Positions 26,924-35,638 of a stretch of DNA of 64,000 bases are shown one piece after another. Every line of letters begins with the position of its first letter. The stretch's first letter is position 1. Both the position numbers and the translations under genes were made by a program. This DNA comes from Nocardia asteroides (GTDB taxonomy: Bacteria > Actinomycetota > Actinomycetes > Mycobacteriales > Mycobacteriaceae): the NCBI GenBank assembly GCA_019930625.1, contig CP082844.1, positions 4,340,001-4,404,000 of the forward strand, in the 5' to 3' direction. Under the pieces are notes generated by a model. The model was not told where the DNA came from. It saw only the letters and a program-made list of their open reading frames with translations, and ran no database searches.

Positions 26924-28936
26924 GTGTCGGTAGCGTCAGGTGCTGTGGAAGCTGGGGAACGTATCCGGGTGCTCGCGGACCGCATTGTGGCACTGCGCGA
27001 CGCTTACTATCAGGGCTCGCCGCTGGTCGCGGACGCCGAGTACGACGCGATCGAGGACGAACTGCGTGGCCTGATCGAGGCGCACCCCGACCTCACGCCC
27101 GACCCGAATCCGCTGGAGCAGGTCGGGGCGCCCGCAGTGCTGCACGCCCCGGTCCGGCATTCGCGTCCGATGCTGTCACTGGAGAAAGCGACCAAGCCCG
27201 AACAAGTCGCGGCGTTCTTCGACCGCTTCCCCGGCCAGCCCGTCGTGGTGATGCCCAAACTCGACGGCCTGTCCCTCGCACTGATCTACGAGCACGGGCG
27301 GCTGGTGCGAGCCGTGACCCGAGGTGACGGCACCACCGGCGACGACGTGACCGTGCTGGTCCGCGCGTTGGTCGACGGCGTCCCCGAACGGATCGACGTT
27401 CCCGGGCGGGTGGAGGTGCGCGGCGAGGCCGTGATGCTGCGCTCGACCTTCCTTACCTACAACACCGCCCATCCCGACAAGCCGCTGATCAATCCGCGCA
27501 ACGCCGCCGCGGGCACACTGCGGGCGAAGGACCCGGCCACAGTCTCCGAGCGTCGCCTGCAGTTCTTCGGTTTCGACTTGGACACCCCGGCCGACTCCGC
27601 CGCGCTCGACCTGCAGGAGGGCCTGGCGGCACTGGGGATCACAGGCGCGGACATGCGCCACTGCGCCGATGCCGAACAAGCACAGGCCGCGATCACCGCG
27701 ATCGAGCAAGGTCGCAACGAGTTGGACTACGACCTCGACGGCGCGGTGCTACGGCTGGCCGACCGAGATGCCTACGCCGCGGCCGGGACTCGGTCGAACT
27801 CCCCACGTGGCGCGCTGGCATTCAAGTTCGCCGCCGAGGAGAAGACCACGTTGCTGTCCGAGGTGGTCTGGGACGTCGGCAAGACGGGCAAGATCGTCCC
27901 GGTCGCGTGGCTGCAGCCGGTGTTCGTGGGCGGCACGACGGTGACGAAAGCGACGCTGGCCAACCAAGAGGTGATCCGCGCCCGCGACATCAAGGTCGGT
28001 GACACCGTGCTGGTGCGCCGCGCGGGCGACGTGATCCCGTTCGTGGCGGGCGTGCTCGACGCTTCTCAGCGCACGGGCGAGGAGCGCGAGATCGTGCCGC
28101 CCACCGCCTGCCCCTCGTGTGAGCAGCCGGTGACCGAACAGGGCAACAGCCGAGAACTGTTCTGCACCAACGTTTCCTGCCCCGCGCAGACGGTGCGGAG
28201 GCTGATCCACTGGGCGTCGCGGGCGGCGGCCGACATCGACGCCATCGGGCAGGTGTGGATCGAACGCCTGGCCGAGGCCGGCATCCTGGAGCGCCCGTCG
28301 GACTTCTACACACTGACGAAGGAGCGCCTGCTCGAGTTCGACCGCATCGGCGAGGTCTCGGCCGCGCGCATGATCGACTCGATCGATGCCAGCCGCCGAG
28401 TAGGCCTGCGCCGCGCGCTGATCGGCCTGGCGATCCCGATGGCCTCCGACGGCACCGCCGCTCGACTGGCCCGAGCGGGATTCGGCTCCCTCGAGGAGGT
28501 CGCCGACGCGGGCGAGGAACGGCTCCTGGCGGTGGAGGACATCGGACCGAAGGTCGCCGCCTCCCTGGTCACGCACCTCACTCGCCTGCGTCCGGAACTG
28601 GAACGCCTGCGAGCGGCGGGCGTCTGCCTGGACGTGCGCGAGGAAGACCTTCCCCCGGTCATCGCGGCCGGCGCGCCACTGGAAGGAAAGACGGTGGTGA
28701 TCACCGGCGCGATCAGCGACCCGCGCTCGGGCGAAAAGGTCGCCCGCCCGACATTCCAACGCCTGTGCGAGAAAGCGGGCGCGACGGCAGCGTCCTCGGT
28801 CTCGGCGAATACCGACCTTCTCATCACCGGTGCGGGAGTCGGTGACAGCAAGCTGGCCAAGGCGCAGAAGCTCGGCGTCGAGGTCGTCGACCAGGGCGAG
28901 ATCTGGAATCTGCTCATCGCTGCCACGATCGTCTAG
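26924..28936 (+). CDS. ligA: NAD+-dependent DNA ligase LigA
   Basis: A 670-residue ligase that seals nicks using NAD+. Domains in order: Ia (residues about 1-75, with DAYYQGSPLVADAEYDAIEDEL); nucleotidyltransferase with the catalytic lysine in MPKLDGLSLALIYEHG (Lys112) and TRGDGTTGDDVT; OB fold; four-cysteine zinc finger (CPSCEQPV...CTNVSCPAQ); helix-hairpin-helix region; and C-terminal BRCT (LEGKTVVITGAISDPRSGEKV). The GTG at 26924 is used, but a GTG seven codons later (26945) has the better CAGG site. The gene is isolated, without the gatCAB context often seen for the main actinobacterial ligA, so a second copy elsewhere is possible. Confidence 0.92.
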   Translation: MSVASGAVEAGERIRVLADRIVALRDAYYQGSPLVADAEYDAIEDELRGLIEAHPDLTPDPNPLEQVGAPAVLHAPVRHSRPMLSLEKATKPEQVAAFFDRFPGQPVVVMPKLDGLSLALIYEHGRLVRAVTRGDGTTGDDVTVLVRALVDGVPERIDVPGRVEVRGEAVMLRSTFLTYNTAHPDKPLINPRNAAAGTLRAKDPATVSERRLQFFGFDLDTPADSAALDLQEGLAALGITGADMRHCADAEQAQAAITAIEQGRNELDYDLDGAVLRLADRDAYAAAGTRSNSPRGALAFKFAAEEKTTLLSEVVWDVGKTGKIVPVAWLQPVFVGGTTVTKATLANQEVIRARDIKVGDTVLVRRAGDVIPFVAGVLDASQRTGEEREIVPPTACPSCEQPVTEQGNSRELFCTNVSCPAQTVRRLIHWASRAAADIDAIGQVWIERLAEAGILERPSDFYTLTKERLLEFDRIGEVSAARMIDSIDASRRVGLRRALIGLAIPMASDGTAARLARAGFGSLEEVADAGEERLLAVEDIGPKVAASLVTHLTRLRPELERLRAAGVCLDVREEDLPPVIAAGAPLEGKTVVITGAISDPRSGEKVARPTFQRLCEKAGATAASSVSANTDLLITGAGVGDSKLAKAQKLGVEVVDQGEIWNLLIAATIV

Positions 28937-28940
28937 ACCT

Positions 28941-28965
28941 CGGCGCGCCCTGCCGGGCCGCGCCG
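28941..28965 (+). terminator. Terminator-like hairpin after ligA
   Basis: CGGCGCGCCC-TGCC-GGGCCGCGCCG, with one bulged base, begins four bases after the ligA stop. The stem is very GC-rich and lacks a long U-tract, as usual in this group. Confidence 0.6.
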
Positions 28966-29141
28966 TCCGATATGTCGAATGCTCCGGTCATCGGATGGCG
29001 GGGGTACGTACGCTCGTTTCGATAGTGAGCCGGCGCCGCAAGCGATCAGGCCCGTCGCTGGATCCTCGGCATCGATGTCGTCGGGCACTCCGAAGCGGGT
29101 CGGGATGAGGCACCCGCGGGCAAGAACGGTGAGCCCTCCGC

Positions 29142-29906
29142 TCATTCGGTCGGCACGGCAGCCGGCGCAATCGCGATGGAGCGCAGCGCGGCCACTTCTG
29201 CGCGCAGGGCTTTGATCTCGGCGACGAGTTCGGTGATCTCCCGGTCGGTATTCTCCACATTCGCCTCGACACTCTTCAGCTGATCCATCACCCAGCTGGT
29301 GGTGGTGCCGATCGCGAAACTGATCAGGCCGATACCCAAGGTCATCAGGATCAACGAGATCAAACGGCCTTCGGTGGTCACCGGATACACATCGCCGTAG
29401 CCGACGGTGGTCACCGACACCATCGACCACCACAGCGCGTCACCGAAATCGTGGATCTTGCTGTCGGTCGCCCCGTACTCGGCGTCGAAGAAGGCCAGGC
29501 TGCACAGCAGCAGCAGGAGTATCGAACTGGCCCCGACGAACACCGCGAGCCTGGCTCTGGTCCTCGTGTTCCGGTTCAACGTGCCGATCACGAGCATGGC
29601 GGCCCGCAGCAGCCGCAGCGGGCGAAGCGGCGGCAGCACCACGATCAACAAGTCGACCGGGTGGGTGCGCAGGAACCGCAACCGGTTCCCGGACAGCCAC
29701 AACCGCACCGCGAAATCGAGCGCGAACGCCGCCCAGATCGCCACGTCCACCCGGGTGAGCCAGGCGTCCAGACGAGGTGAGGCCCCGGTATCGAGCACCT
29801 GCCAGGCATAGACGCCGAGGAATACAAGGGCCAGCGCCATCATGGGGATGCCGGCCATCCGCTCCCAGGACTGTCTGCGGGTGAACTCGGCATGTGTGTC
29901 GGGCAT
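29142..29906 (-). CDS. Voltage-gated potassium channel-like protein
   Basis: A 254-residue membrane protein. Helices S1-S4-like are seen at MMALALVFLGVYAWQVL, VDVAIWAAFALDFAVRLWL and the arginine-rich PPLRPLRLLRAAMLVIG; then LLLLLCSLAFFDAEYG, and the pore with selectivity filter SVTTVGYGDVYP followed by LILMTLGIGLISFAIGTTTSWVM. The C-terminus (about residues 210-245) is a coiled coil (VEANVENTDREITELVAEIKALRAEVAAL), likely for tetramerisation. The start at 29906 (MPDTHAEF) is chosen over an upstream extension without membrane or signal character. Confidence 0.88.
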   Translation of the reverse strand: MPDTHAEFTRRQSWERMAGIPMMALALVFLGVYAWQVLDTGASPRLDAWLTRVDVAIWAAFALDFAVRLWLSGNRLRFLRTHPVDLLIVVLPPLRPLRLLRAAMLVIGTLNRNTRTRARLAVFVGASSILLLLLCSLAFFDAEYGATDSKIHDFGDALWWSMVSVTTVGYGDVYPVTTEGRLISLILMTLGIGLISFAIGTTTSWVMDQLKSVEANVENTDREITELVAEIKALRAEVAALRSIAIAPAAVPTE

Positions 29907-30154
29907 CGAACTACCTGTATCGCTCTGCTGCGGAATCGGCGACACCGCAGGTCCGGCCGCTCTCAGAGGAGACCGGCCGATCTCACGCTGATTCTCACAC
30001 GGAACCGCAGCCGCCATGCCGGCCCGCGTCGGCATTACGACGAGGGGCATAGCCGCCGATGTCGACCAGGTCGAGGTCGTCGATCACCAGGAACGCCGTC
30101 GCTTGTTCGACCTGATCATGGGTGGGACGGCGGCAGGCCGGGCGACTCGACGAG

Positions 30155-30748
30155 TCAACGTCCCGCTCGCGCTCGCGATATCAGATCCTCGGCCAATGCC
30201 TCGAGCCGGACGGCCGGACCACCTGTCGGGTAAATCCCGCCGACCGCGAAGGCGCCGACGATGGCGAGGTGGAGCTCATCGGCAAGTCGGTCGTCATCGG
30301 TGACGTCGAGTCGTGCCGTCAGTGCGCGTAGCCGTCGCGCGAGTTCGTGTTCGTGCTCGGCGCAACGCTGCCGAATTCGCTCCGATTGCTCACTGCTGAA
30401 TTCCGCGGCTGTGTTGACGAAAGCGCAGCCGCGATAGCCCTCACGCGTCGCCAGTTCCTGGATCCAGGCGAGCTGGGCATCGAGTTCGGACCGCGCGTCG
30501 GCGTAGCGCGCCGCGGTCGCGTCCCACTTGGCCCAGAAGTTGTCGTCGCGCCGCTGCAGTACAGCGAGGACAAGGTCGTCCTTGGTGGGGAACCATCGAT
30601 ACAGGCTCGCCTTCGCCATCCCCGCCCGTCGCACGACCTCATCGACACCGATGGCGCGTACACCGTGGTCGTAGAAGAGTTCGGACGCGATGCCGACGAG
30701 CTTGTCGCGCACCCCGATACCGCGTAGCTGCTTGGGCTTCTCGCTCAC
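30155..30748 (-). CDS. TetR-family transcriptional regulator
   Basis: A 197-residue regulator with HTH segment LVGIASELFYDHGVRAIGVDEVVRRAGMAKASLYRWFPTKDDLV (residues about 16-60) and a C-terminal domain with YRGCAFVNTAAEF, a pattern seen in TetR proteins that sense small organic or oxidising compounds. Its GTG overlaps the stop of the upstream oxidoreductase gene (GTGA), so it is the last gene of a three-gene coupled operon and probably regulates it. Confidence 0.87.
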   Translation of the reverse strand: MSEKPKQLRGIGVRDKLVGIASELFYDHGVRAIGVDEVVRRAGMAKASLYRWFPTKDDLVLAVLQRRDDNFWAKWDATAARYADARSELDAQLAWIQELATREGYRGCAFVNTAAEFSSEQSERIRQRCAEHEHELARRLRALTARLDVTDDDRLADELHLAIVGAFAVGGIYPTGGPAVRLEALAEDLISRARAGR

Positions 30749-31725
30749 GCACGCTCCTGCGTGTTCACCACGATCGCGGCCTTGCCGAAGCCGCGGCGAT
30801 CCTGGACCCATCGCTGGGCATCGGCAGCGTGGGAGAGGTCGAACTCGGCGCCGACCACGACGCGAACCGCGCCCGAATCGACCAGCTCCGCGATCCCCGC
30901 GAGTGCCGCGGGGTCGGGTTCCACCAAGCATGAGGCCGCGCGGATACCCCGCTGCGCCGCAACGGCTTGGTATCCCTTGATCGACCATGCGGTCGCCAAG
31001 GCGATCGCGCCGCCGGGCGTCACGCGATCGAACAGCGAGGCGCCGAAATCGTGTCCCACCAGATCCAGCACAGCGTCGACCTTCCCGATCGCCGTGACAG
31101 CATCCCGATCGGTGTAGTCCACGCAGGTGTGCGCACCCAATTCGTGCAGTGTGGCGTGGTGATCGGGGCTCGCCAGGGCGGTGACCGTGGCGCCGCGCGC
31201 GAGGGCCAATTGCACCGCGACGTGACCCACGCCGCCGGAAGCTCCACCGACCAGAACGTGCCGACCGGCACGTGCCCCGACAGCGTCGAGCATCTGCCAC
31301 GCCGTCAGCGCGGCCATCGGCAAGCACGCCGCCTCCGCGAAGGACGCCGACCTCGGCATCGGCACCAAGTGATACGCGGGAACGGTCATGTATTCGGCGT
31401 ACGTGCCCGCGGGATAGGGAAACCAGGCCAGTCCGTAGAGGCGGTCGCCAACGGCATGGCGGGTTACTCCGTAGCCCACCGCATCCACCACACCGGCGAC
31501 GTCCCATCCGGGGATGCAGGGCAGCCGCATGGACTGCTCGTAACCGGCGTTACGGCCGGTGTGCATGTCGATCGGATTTACGCTGGTCGCCCGCACCGCG
31601 ATGCGGACTTCCCCGGCGGCAGGCTCCGGCCGTGGGACGTCGGCGATCTCCAGTGGGGATCCCCAGTGCTCGTGCCGGGCCGCGCGCATCGTTGTCCTGC
31701 TCGGCCGGCGAGCACCGACGATCAT
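30745..31725 (-). CDS. Zinc-independent quinone oxidoreductase (MDR family)
   Basis: A 326-residue medium-chain dehydrogenase/reductase. The GroES-like N-terminal domain has VRIAVRATSVNPIDMHTGRNAG and IPGWDVAGVVDAVGYGVTRHAVGDRLYGL. The Rossmann part has HVLVGGASGGVGHVAVQLALARGATVTAL, the AxxGxxG NADPH site. Catalytic and structural zinc cysteines are absent, which points to the quinone reductase branch. The ATG at 31725 overlaps the stop of the upstream SnoaL-like gene (ATGA) and is preferred over the internal ATG at 31689. Likely role: NADPH-dependent reduction of a quinone or enone. Confidence 0.88.
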   Translation of the reverse strand: MIVGARRPSRTTMRAARHEHWGSPLEIADVPRPEPAAGEVRIAVRATSVNPIDMHTGRNAGYEQSMRLPCIPGWDVAGVVDAVGYGVTRHAVGDRLYGLAWFPYPAGTYAEYMTVPAYHLVPMPRSASFAEAACLPMAALTAWQMLDAVGARAGRHVLVGGASGGVGHVAVQLALARGATVTALASPDHHATLHELGAHTCVDYTDRDAVTAIGKVDAVLDLVGHDFGASLFDRVTPGGAIALATAWSIKGYQAVAAQRGIRAASCLVEPDPAALAGIAELVDSGAVRVVVGAEFDLSHAADAQRWVQDRRGFGKAAIVVNTQERA

Positions 31726-32213
31726 GACGCCCGAACCAGGGCGGTAGCGTCGACGCCGCACTGGCGCGCGACGCCGGCGACGTCGAAGTGGAAGCTCTCC
31801 CAGCTCACCCGACCGTCGCGGAGCCGACACAGGATGAAGACCGGCACCGAGACCCGGTTGCCGTTCGGCACCGCGCCACCGAAGGTGAACGCCGGAGTGA
31901 AAGCGATCTCGCCCCAGCAGCACAGCGTCTCACCATCGAGCCCGTGACCATCCAGCCGGACCTCGTAGTCCGGAGCGAACGCGAACCGCCCCGTGATCGC
32001 GCCTTCGATCTCGGCGCCGGCATCGCCTACCTTCGCCCCCTGCCTCGATGGGCACTCCACCCGCCGGCTGTCGCGCTGCGGCCGGAATGGGCGCGTGGAT
32101 GGTTCGATGTCTGGCCCGGCGGGATTTAGGTGATCATCATCCGCGGGGAATGCCGCGACGACATCCACGGAGCCTTCCCCGGCCGCGCCACCTGTGTCAT
32201 CTGCTACCGCCAT
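31722..32213 (-). CDS. SnoaL-like/NTF2-fold protein with a doubtful N-terminal half
   Basis: The open frame gives 163 residues. Residues about 70-163 (AEIEGAITGRFAFAPDYEVRLDGHGLDGETLCCWGEIAFTP... VFILCRLRDGRVSWESFHFDVAGVARQCG) look like the C-terminal half of a SnoaL-like cone. The first 65 residues are polar and proline/arginine-rich and do not resemble the expected N-terminal helices, so the gene may be truncated or frameshifted. It is coupled to the quinone oxidoreductase by an ATGA overlap. Confidence 0.55.
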   Translation of the reverse strand: MAVADDTGGAAGEGSVDVVAAFPADDDHLNPAGPDIEPSTRPFRPQRDSRRVECPSRQGAKVGDAGAEIEGAITGRFAFAPDYEVRLDGHGLDGETLCCWGEIAFTPAFTFGGAVPNGNRVSVPVFILCRLRDGRVSWESFHFDVAGVARQCGVDATALVRAS

Positions 32214-32287
32214 GTCCGATGATTTCGTGGATAAGTTCTGTCCGATGAGCGCCGATGAGTTTCGAGCGTGTAGGAGGTCTACCCGTC

Positions 32288-32839
32288 ATGAGGAAACTGA
32301 TCTACGGGTTCAGTGTGTCCCTGGACGGCTACATCAACGATCGCGACGGCAGCATCGACTGGACCAACCCGGACGAGGAGCTGCACCAGTTCCACAACGA
32401 CCGCTACCGCGAGATCGAGGTGTCGCTGCACGGCCGTCGCCTGTACGAGCTGATGGCCGAGTACTGGCCGCACGTGCCCGAGGACGCGCCGCGCATCGAG
32501 CGTGAGTTCGCCACGCTCTGGACGGAGAAGCCGAAGGTCGTCTTTTCCCGCACACTCACCGAGGTCCACTGGAACAGCACGCTGGTCAGCGAGAACGCGG
32601 TCGAGGAGGTCCGCAGGCTCAAGGCCGGAGGCTCTGGCGTCATGGAGGTCGGTGGCGCGAGCCTCGCGGCCTCGCTGATACCCCACGGGCTCATCGACGA
32701 GTACCAGCTGTTCGTCTTGCCCGTGGCACTCGGCGGCGGCACACCGCTCTTTCCACCGTTGGACAAGCGCATCCAGCTCCGATTGGTAGAGACGAGGCAC
32801 TTCGACACCGCGGTGATGCTGCGCTATATCGCCGGCTGA
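32288..32839 (+). CDS. RibD C-terminal/dihydrofolate reductase-fold protein
   Basis: A 183-residue single-domain reductase-like protein: MRKLIYGFSVSLDGYINDRDGSIDWTNPDEELHQFHND, the usual N-terminus of RibD-type 'dihydrofolate reductase family' proteins, then SLHGRRLYELM and the nucleotide-binding turn MEVGGASLAASLIPHGLIDEYQLFVLPVALGGGTPLF. These bind NADPH, but the substrate is rarely known. The ATG at 32288 is supported by AGGAGG ten bases upstream. It is divergent from the SnoaL-like/oxidoreductase/TetR operon. Confidence 0.85.
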   Translation: MRKLIYGFSVSLDGYINDRDGSIDWTNPDEELHQFHNDRYREIEVSLHGRRLYELMAEYWPHVPEDAPRIEREFATLWTEKPKVVFSRTLTEVHWNSTLVSENAVEEVRRLKAGGSGVMEVGGASLAASLIPHGLIDEYQLFVLPVALGGGTPLFPPLDKRIQLRLVETRHFDTAVMLRYIAG

Positions 32840-33156
32840 GGTTCTTTCGACCGCAGCAGCCCCACTACCGGACACACGCGGCGCCGGCTCTTTCCCGAGC
32901 GCGAAGGTGTGGTGCCGCAATGGGTGTCCAGCATCGTCGAAGCCGATTCATCGACATCACGCGAGGGTCGGTGGAGAATAACGCCGATGCCACGGTCCGT
33001 ATGTGCACCGAGTAGGGCGGCCGCGGAGGCTCCGACTACCTCGACTGTGGAACCAACACCTACATCACAACAACTATCGAAGCTGCGTTTTCACAACCTT
33101 GCTCGCAGGGCCCGAACCGCGCATCGCCGGGGTAGATCGCGGTTCTAATCGTCGAC
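32840..33156. other. Intergenic region, nothing recognised
   Basis: Low coding potential in all frames, and a locally lower GC content near the end (ACATCACAACAACTATCGAA). No RNA gene, hairpin or operator stood out. Confidence 0.5.
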
Positions 33157-33732
33157 TCAGGGTGTGGGTATGAAGTCGAGGTCGCGGAGGAGGTTTCGGA
33201 GCAATCCGTTGGCGCCGACGCCGAGGGCTGAGCTGAGCAGCATTCCGACTCCGACATCCTGTGGTGTGGCTGTCGGTAGCCAGGAGATGGTTTCGGGTGG
33301 GTGATTGACCTTCGACGTCCTGAACTGCCCTACGGGGGACTCTCCCGCGAAGAGGGTGGCGCGCTTGGGTCCGATTGGGATAAGCCGGTACGTGACTCCT
33401 CGCACGAGCGCTTCGCATCGGTACGTGCGTCGTCGCAGGCCGCGCTTACCCGCCGAGATGACCGCCCGATCGCTCTCGACCATGAGCGTCACGCTGCGTC
33501 GGTTGGTCGCAAGGATCCTTGGTGGCGCCACGCTCGTAGCGAGTCGGCGCGGCAGGCCTTCGTCTTGTACGGTCAGCCGCGGCGCGCCGACAACTTCGAC
33601 CGTGATACTTCGCGGATACCACAGCTCGGTGAATCGTGCGGCACCGAACCGGCTATGGGTCGGAACCGACCGCAGTGTCGGCTCGGAGGGTAACTCCGGC
33701 CCCGTAACCGCCCGTTTCAGGCTCTTCCACAT
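33157..33732 (-). CDS. Hypothetical protein
   Basis: A 191-residue basic protein starting MWKSLKRAVTGPELPSEPTL. It contains alternating strands (FTELWYPRSITVEVVGAPRLTV, SVTLMVESDRAVISAGKRGLRRRTYRCEALVRGVTYRLIPIG), suggesting a beta-sandwich or PH-like shape, and ends in a weakly hydrophobic helix (GVGMLLSSALGVGANGLLRNLL). No signal peptide, membrane segment or catalytic motif. Codon use looks like a real gene. Family unknown. Confidence 0.6.
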   Translation of the reverse strand: MWKSLKRAVTGPELPSEPTLRSVPTHSRFGAARFTELWYPRSITVEVVGAPRLTVQDEGLPRRLATSVAPPRILATNRRSVTLMVESDRAVISAGKRGLRRRTYRCEALVRGVTYRLIPIGPKRATLFAGESPVGQFRTSKVNHPPETISWLPTATPQDVGVGMLLSSALGVGANGLLRNLLRDLDFIPTP

Positions 33733-33939
33733 TCAGCGCTCCTGCAATCGAGAACTTTGATCGGCACTGCCGAGCAAGTATTGACATCGACGGTATCCCA
33801 ACTATCGGGAAGGCTCCGGGGGCTCGATGCTGGGCGGGAAGGTACGTCCCCTGCTAGAAGCACTCGGCGGTGCTAGCGAGTGCACCGATTGCCTCGGGGC
33901 ACGGATTCGCGAACTCATAACACGGGGCCGCCCCACCTG

Positions 33940-35346
33940 CTATGTCCGATCGCTTTTGTCGGCCGCGTTGGCGCGGTTGGCGGTGACGGCCCGTTCGAGC
34001 AGCGTCGGGTCGGCGAGTCTGTCAGGGTGTTCGAGCATGAACGTTACGTCCCGGAAGGCTTGCGCGACATGCTGGTCGGTGACGGTGGCGGCCGTGATCT
34101 GCTCGAGCGCCCACCGCTGGCGCCGTACCTCTTCGGGCACCTCGGCATTGTCGAGAGCGTCGAGCCGGGCAGCGTCGCTTCCGGCCGAAACCTGCCATGC
34201 CGCGTCTACCACGACTTGTTGCAGGTCGAAGAACTCTCTCGCGGGCAGGTCGAGATCCGGCCCTGCCCGCAGATACTCGTTCAAGCAAGAACTGTGCAAT
34301 GCCGCCGAGGACATACCTTGTCCGAATGCCGGGTTGAATGCGGCAACGGCATCGCCCACACTCACCAGGCGGGCAGGCAGGTTCAGTGGTCCGGCGAAAT
34401 CCCTTCGGCGACTGTCCCTCTGATGGTAGGTGACGATCTCGCGGACGAGTGCCCCGCCGACTGCCTCTGGGAAGGGATGCGGCATGTGCGCGCACAACTC
34501 GCGGAACTCTTCGACGGTTCGCGGCGGTTTGACCGGGTGGTGCGCCATCAACATCACGATCCAGCGCCCGCTCTCGACAGCGCTGGTCACCGACAGCGCG
34601 ATGCCTCGCGGCCCCCGGCCGGGGGAGTGCTGCACCAGCGTGGTGGCCCAGGAGGGTTCGTCGTCGCGTACGCGATCGAACAGCGCGGTGGCGTAGTTGA
34701 TTCCGCTGGGTAACCGCTGCAGCGGCGGGCGGTCGAACCCAGCCTGCTCGAGCCAGGCTGAAAGCTGGCTGCCACGCCCCATGGCATCGATGGCGAAGTC
34801 GGTATCGAGCAGGTTCTCGGCGTCATCGACCATGTACCGAACACCGGAGACCGCGCCCTTGTGACTGTCGAAACCGACCGCCCGCCCCCGCTTGATCACC
34901 ACGTTGGGCAGCGCCAGCACCCGAGCACGTATCCGAGCCTCCAAGAACGGCCGGGTCGCCAGCATCAGCGGCTCGTGCCGGGTCTGCAGGCATGGGTGGG
35001 TGTCGAAGTACAGGCTGGCTCTCTCCGGCGCGGCGGGCACTGCGCCCAGCGCATACGCCTCCTCGGCGAAGCCGGGCAGCAGGCGCTCGATCCGCACCAA
35101 TCCGGCGGGCAAGAGCACATGCACTTGCTGGCCATGCGGCACACCAGAGCTCACCGAGTCGTTCCCCGCGACCTCGTTCCGCTCGATCACGACCACCCGC
35201 CGCGCATAGTCGGCGAGCACACGTGCGGCAAGAAGACCAGCGATACTGCCGCCGATCACGCACGCGGTGCCGAAGCGACTTTCAGGTGCGTCCGGTGGGT
35301 TCGCCCACAACAGATGCTCGAAGACATCACGGGCAGAGCCACTCAC
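33940..35346 (-). CDS. FAD-dependent monooxygenase (group A-like)
   Basis: A 468-residue flavoprotein. The FAD fold is ACVIGGSIAGLLAARVLADYARRVVVIERNE (residues about 28-58), with Ser in place of one glycine of GxGxxG. The second FAD motif is LVSVGDAVAAFNPAFGQGMSSA (about 358-380), the GD motif of aromatic hydroxylase-type enzymes. Residues between resemble squalene-epoxidase-like and halogenase-like oxidoreductases. It is divergent from a second flavin monooxygenase with a 290-bp spacer holding two inverted repeats. The substrate is unknown. Confidence 0.85.
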   Translation of the reverse strand: MSGSARDVFEHLLWANPPDAPESRFGTACVIGGSIAGLLAARVLADYARRVVVIERNEVAGNDSVSSGVPHGQQVHVLLPAGLVRIERLLPGFAEEAYALGAVPAAPERASLYFDTHPCLQTRHEPLMLATRPFLEARIRARVLALPNVVIKRGRAVGFDSHKGAVSGVRYMVDDAENLLDTDFAIDAMGRGSQLSAWLEQAGFDRPPLQRLPSGINYATALFDRVRDDEPSWATTLVQHSPGRGPRGIALSVTSAVESGRWIVMLMAHHPVKPPRTVEEFRELCAHMPHPFPEAVGGALVREIVTYHQRDSRRRDFAGPLNLPARLVSVGDAVAAFNPAFGQGMSSAALHSSCLNEYLRAGPDLDLPAREFFDLQQVVVDAAWQVSAGSDAARLDALDNAEVPEEVRRQRWALEQITAATVTDQHVAQAFRDVTFMLEHPDRLADPTLLERAVTANRANAADKSDRT

Positions 35347-35473
35347 GCAAGTACCCTATGCCCACCGCAGCAGTAATTGCACGACATCACTTCCCAACGC
35401 GGGGCAGCTGGATAACTGGAGCCGCCCCGATCGAGAGCACTGCGCAGGATAAGTCGTCGGTTCACTGACGGCC

Positions 35474-35507
35474 CACCCTTGGGTGAGGATTCACCCACCG
35501 CTGGGTG
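35474..35507. promoter_or_regulatory. Twin inverted repeats between divergent monooxygenase genes
   Basis: CACCC-TT-GGGTG (35474-35485) and CACCCA-CCGC-TGGGTG (35492-35507) have centres 20 bp apart, about two turns, so one dimer could bind each on the same face. This is a likely operator controlling one or both monooxygenase genes; no regulator is encoded next to them. Confidence 0.5.
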
Positions 35508-35638
35508 TGCGCCGACCAGCACCGGGGTTGCTATCGCAAGGGCACCTGCTGGAGGAGGTTGGAACGACCACAGTTGATCTTCTCCCAACCCTCCGAGGAA
35601 CACGATATGAACCCCTGTACCAACTCGAGTGCCGACTC

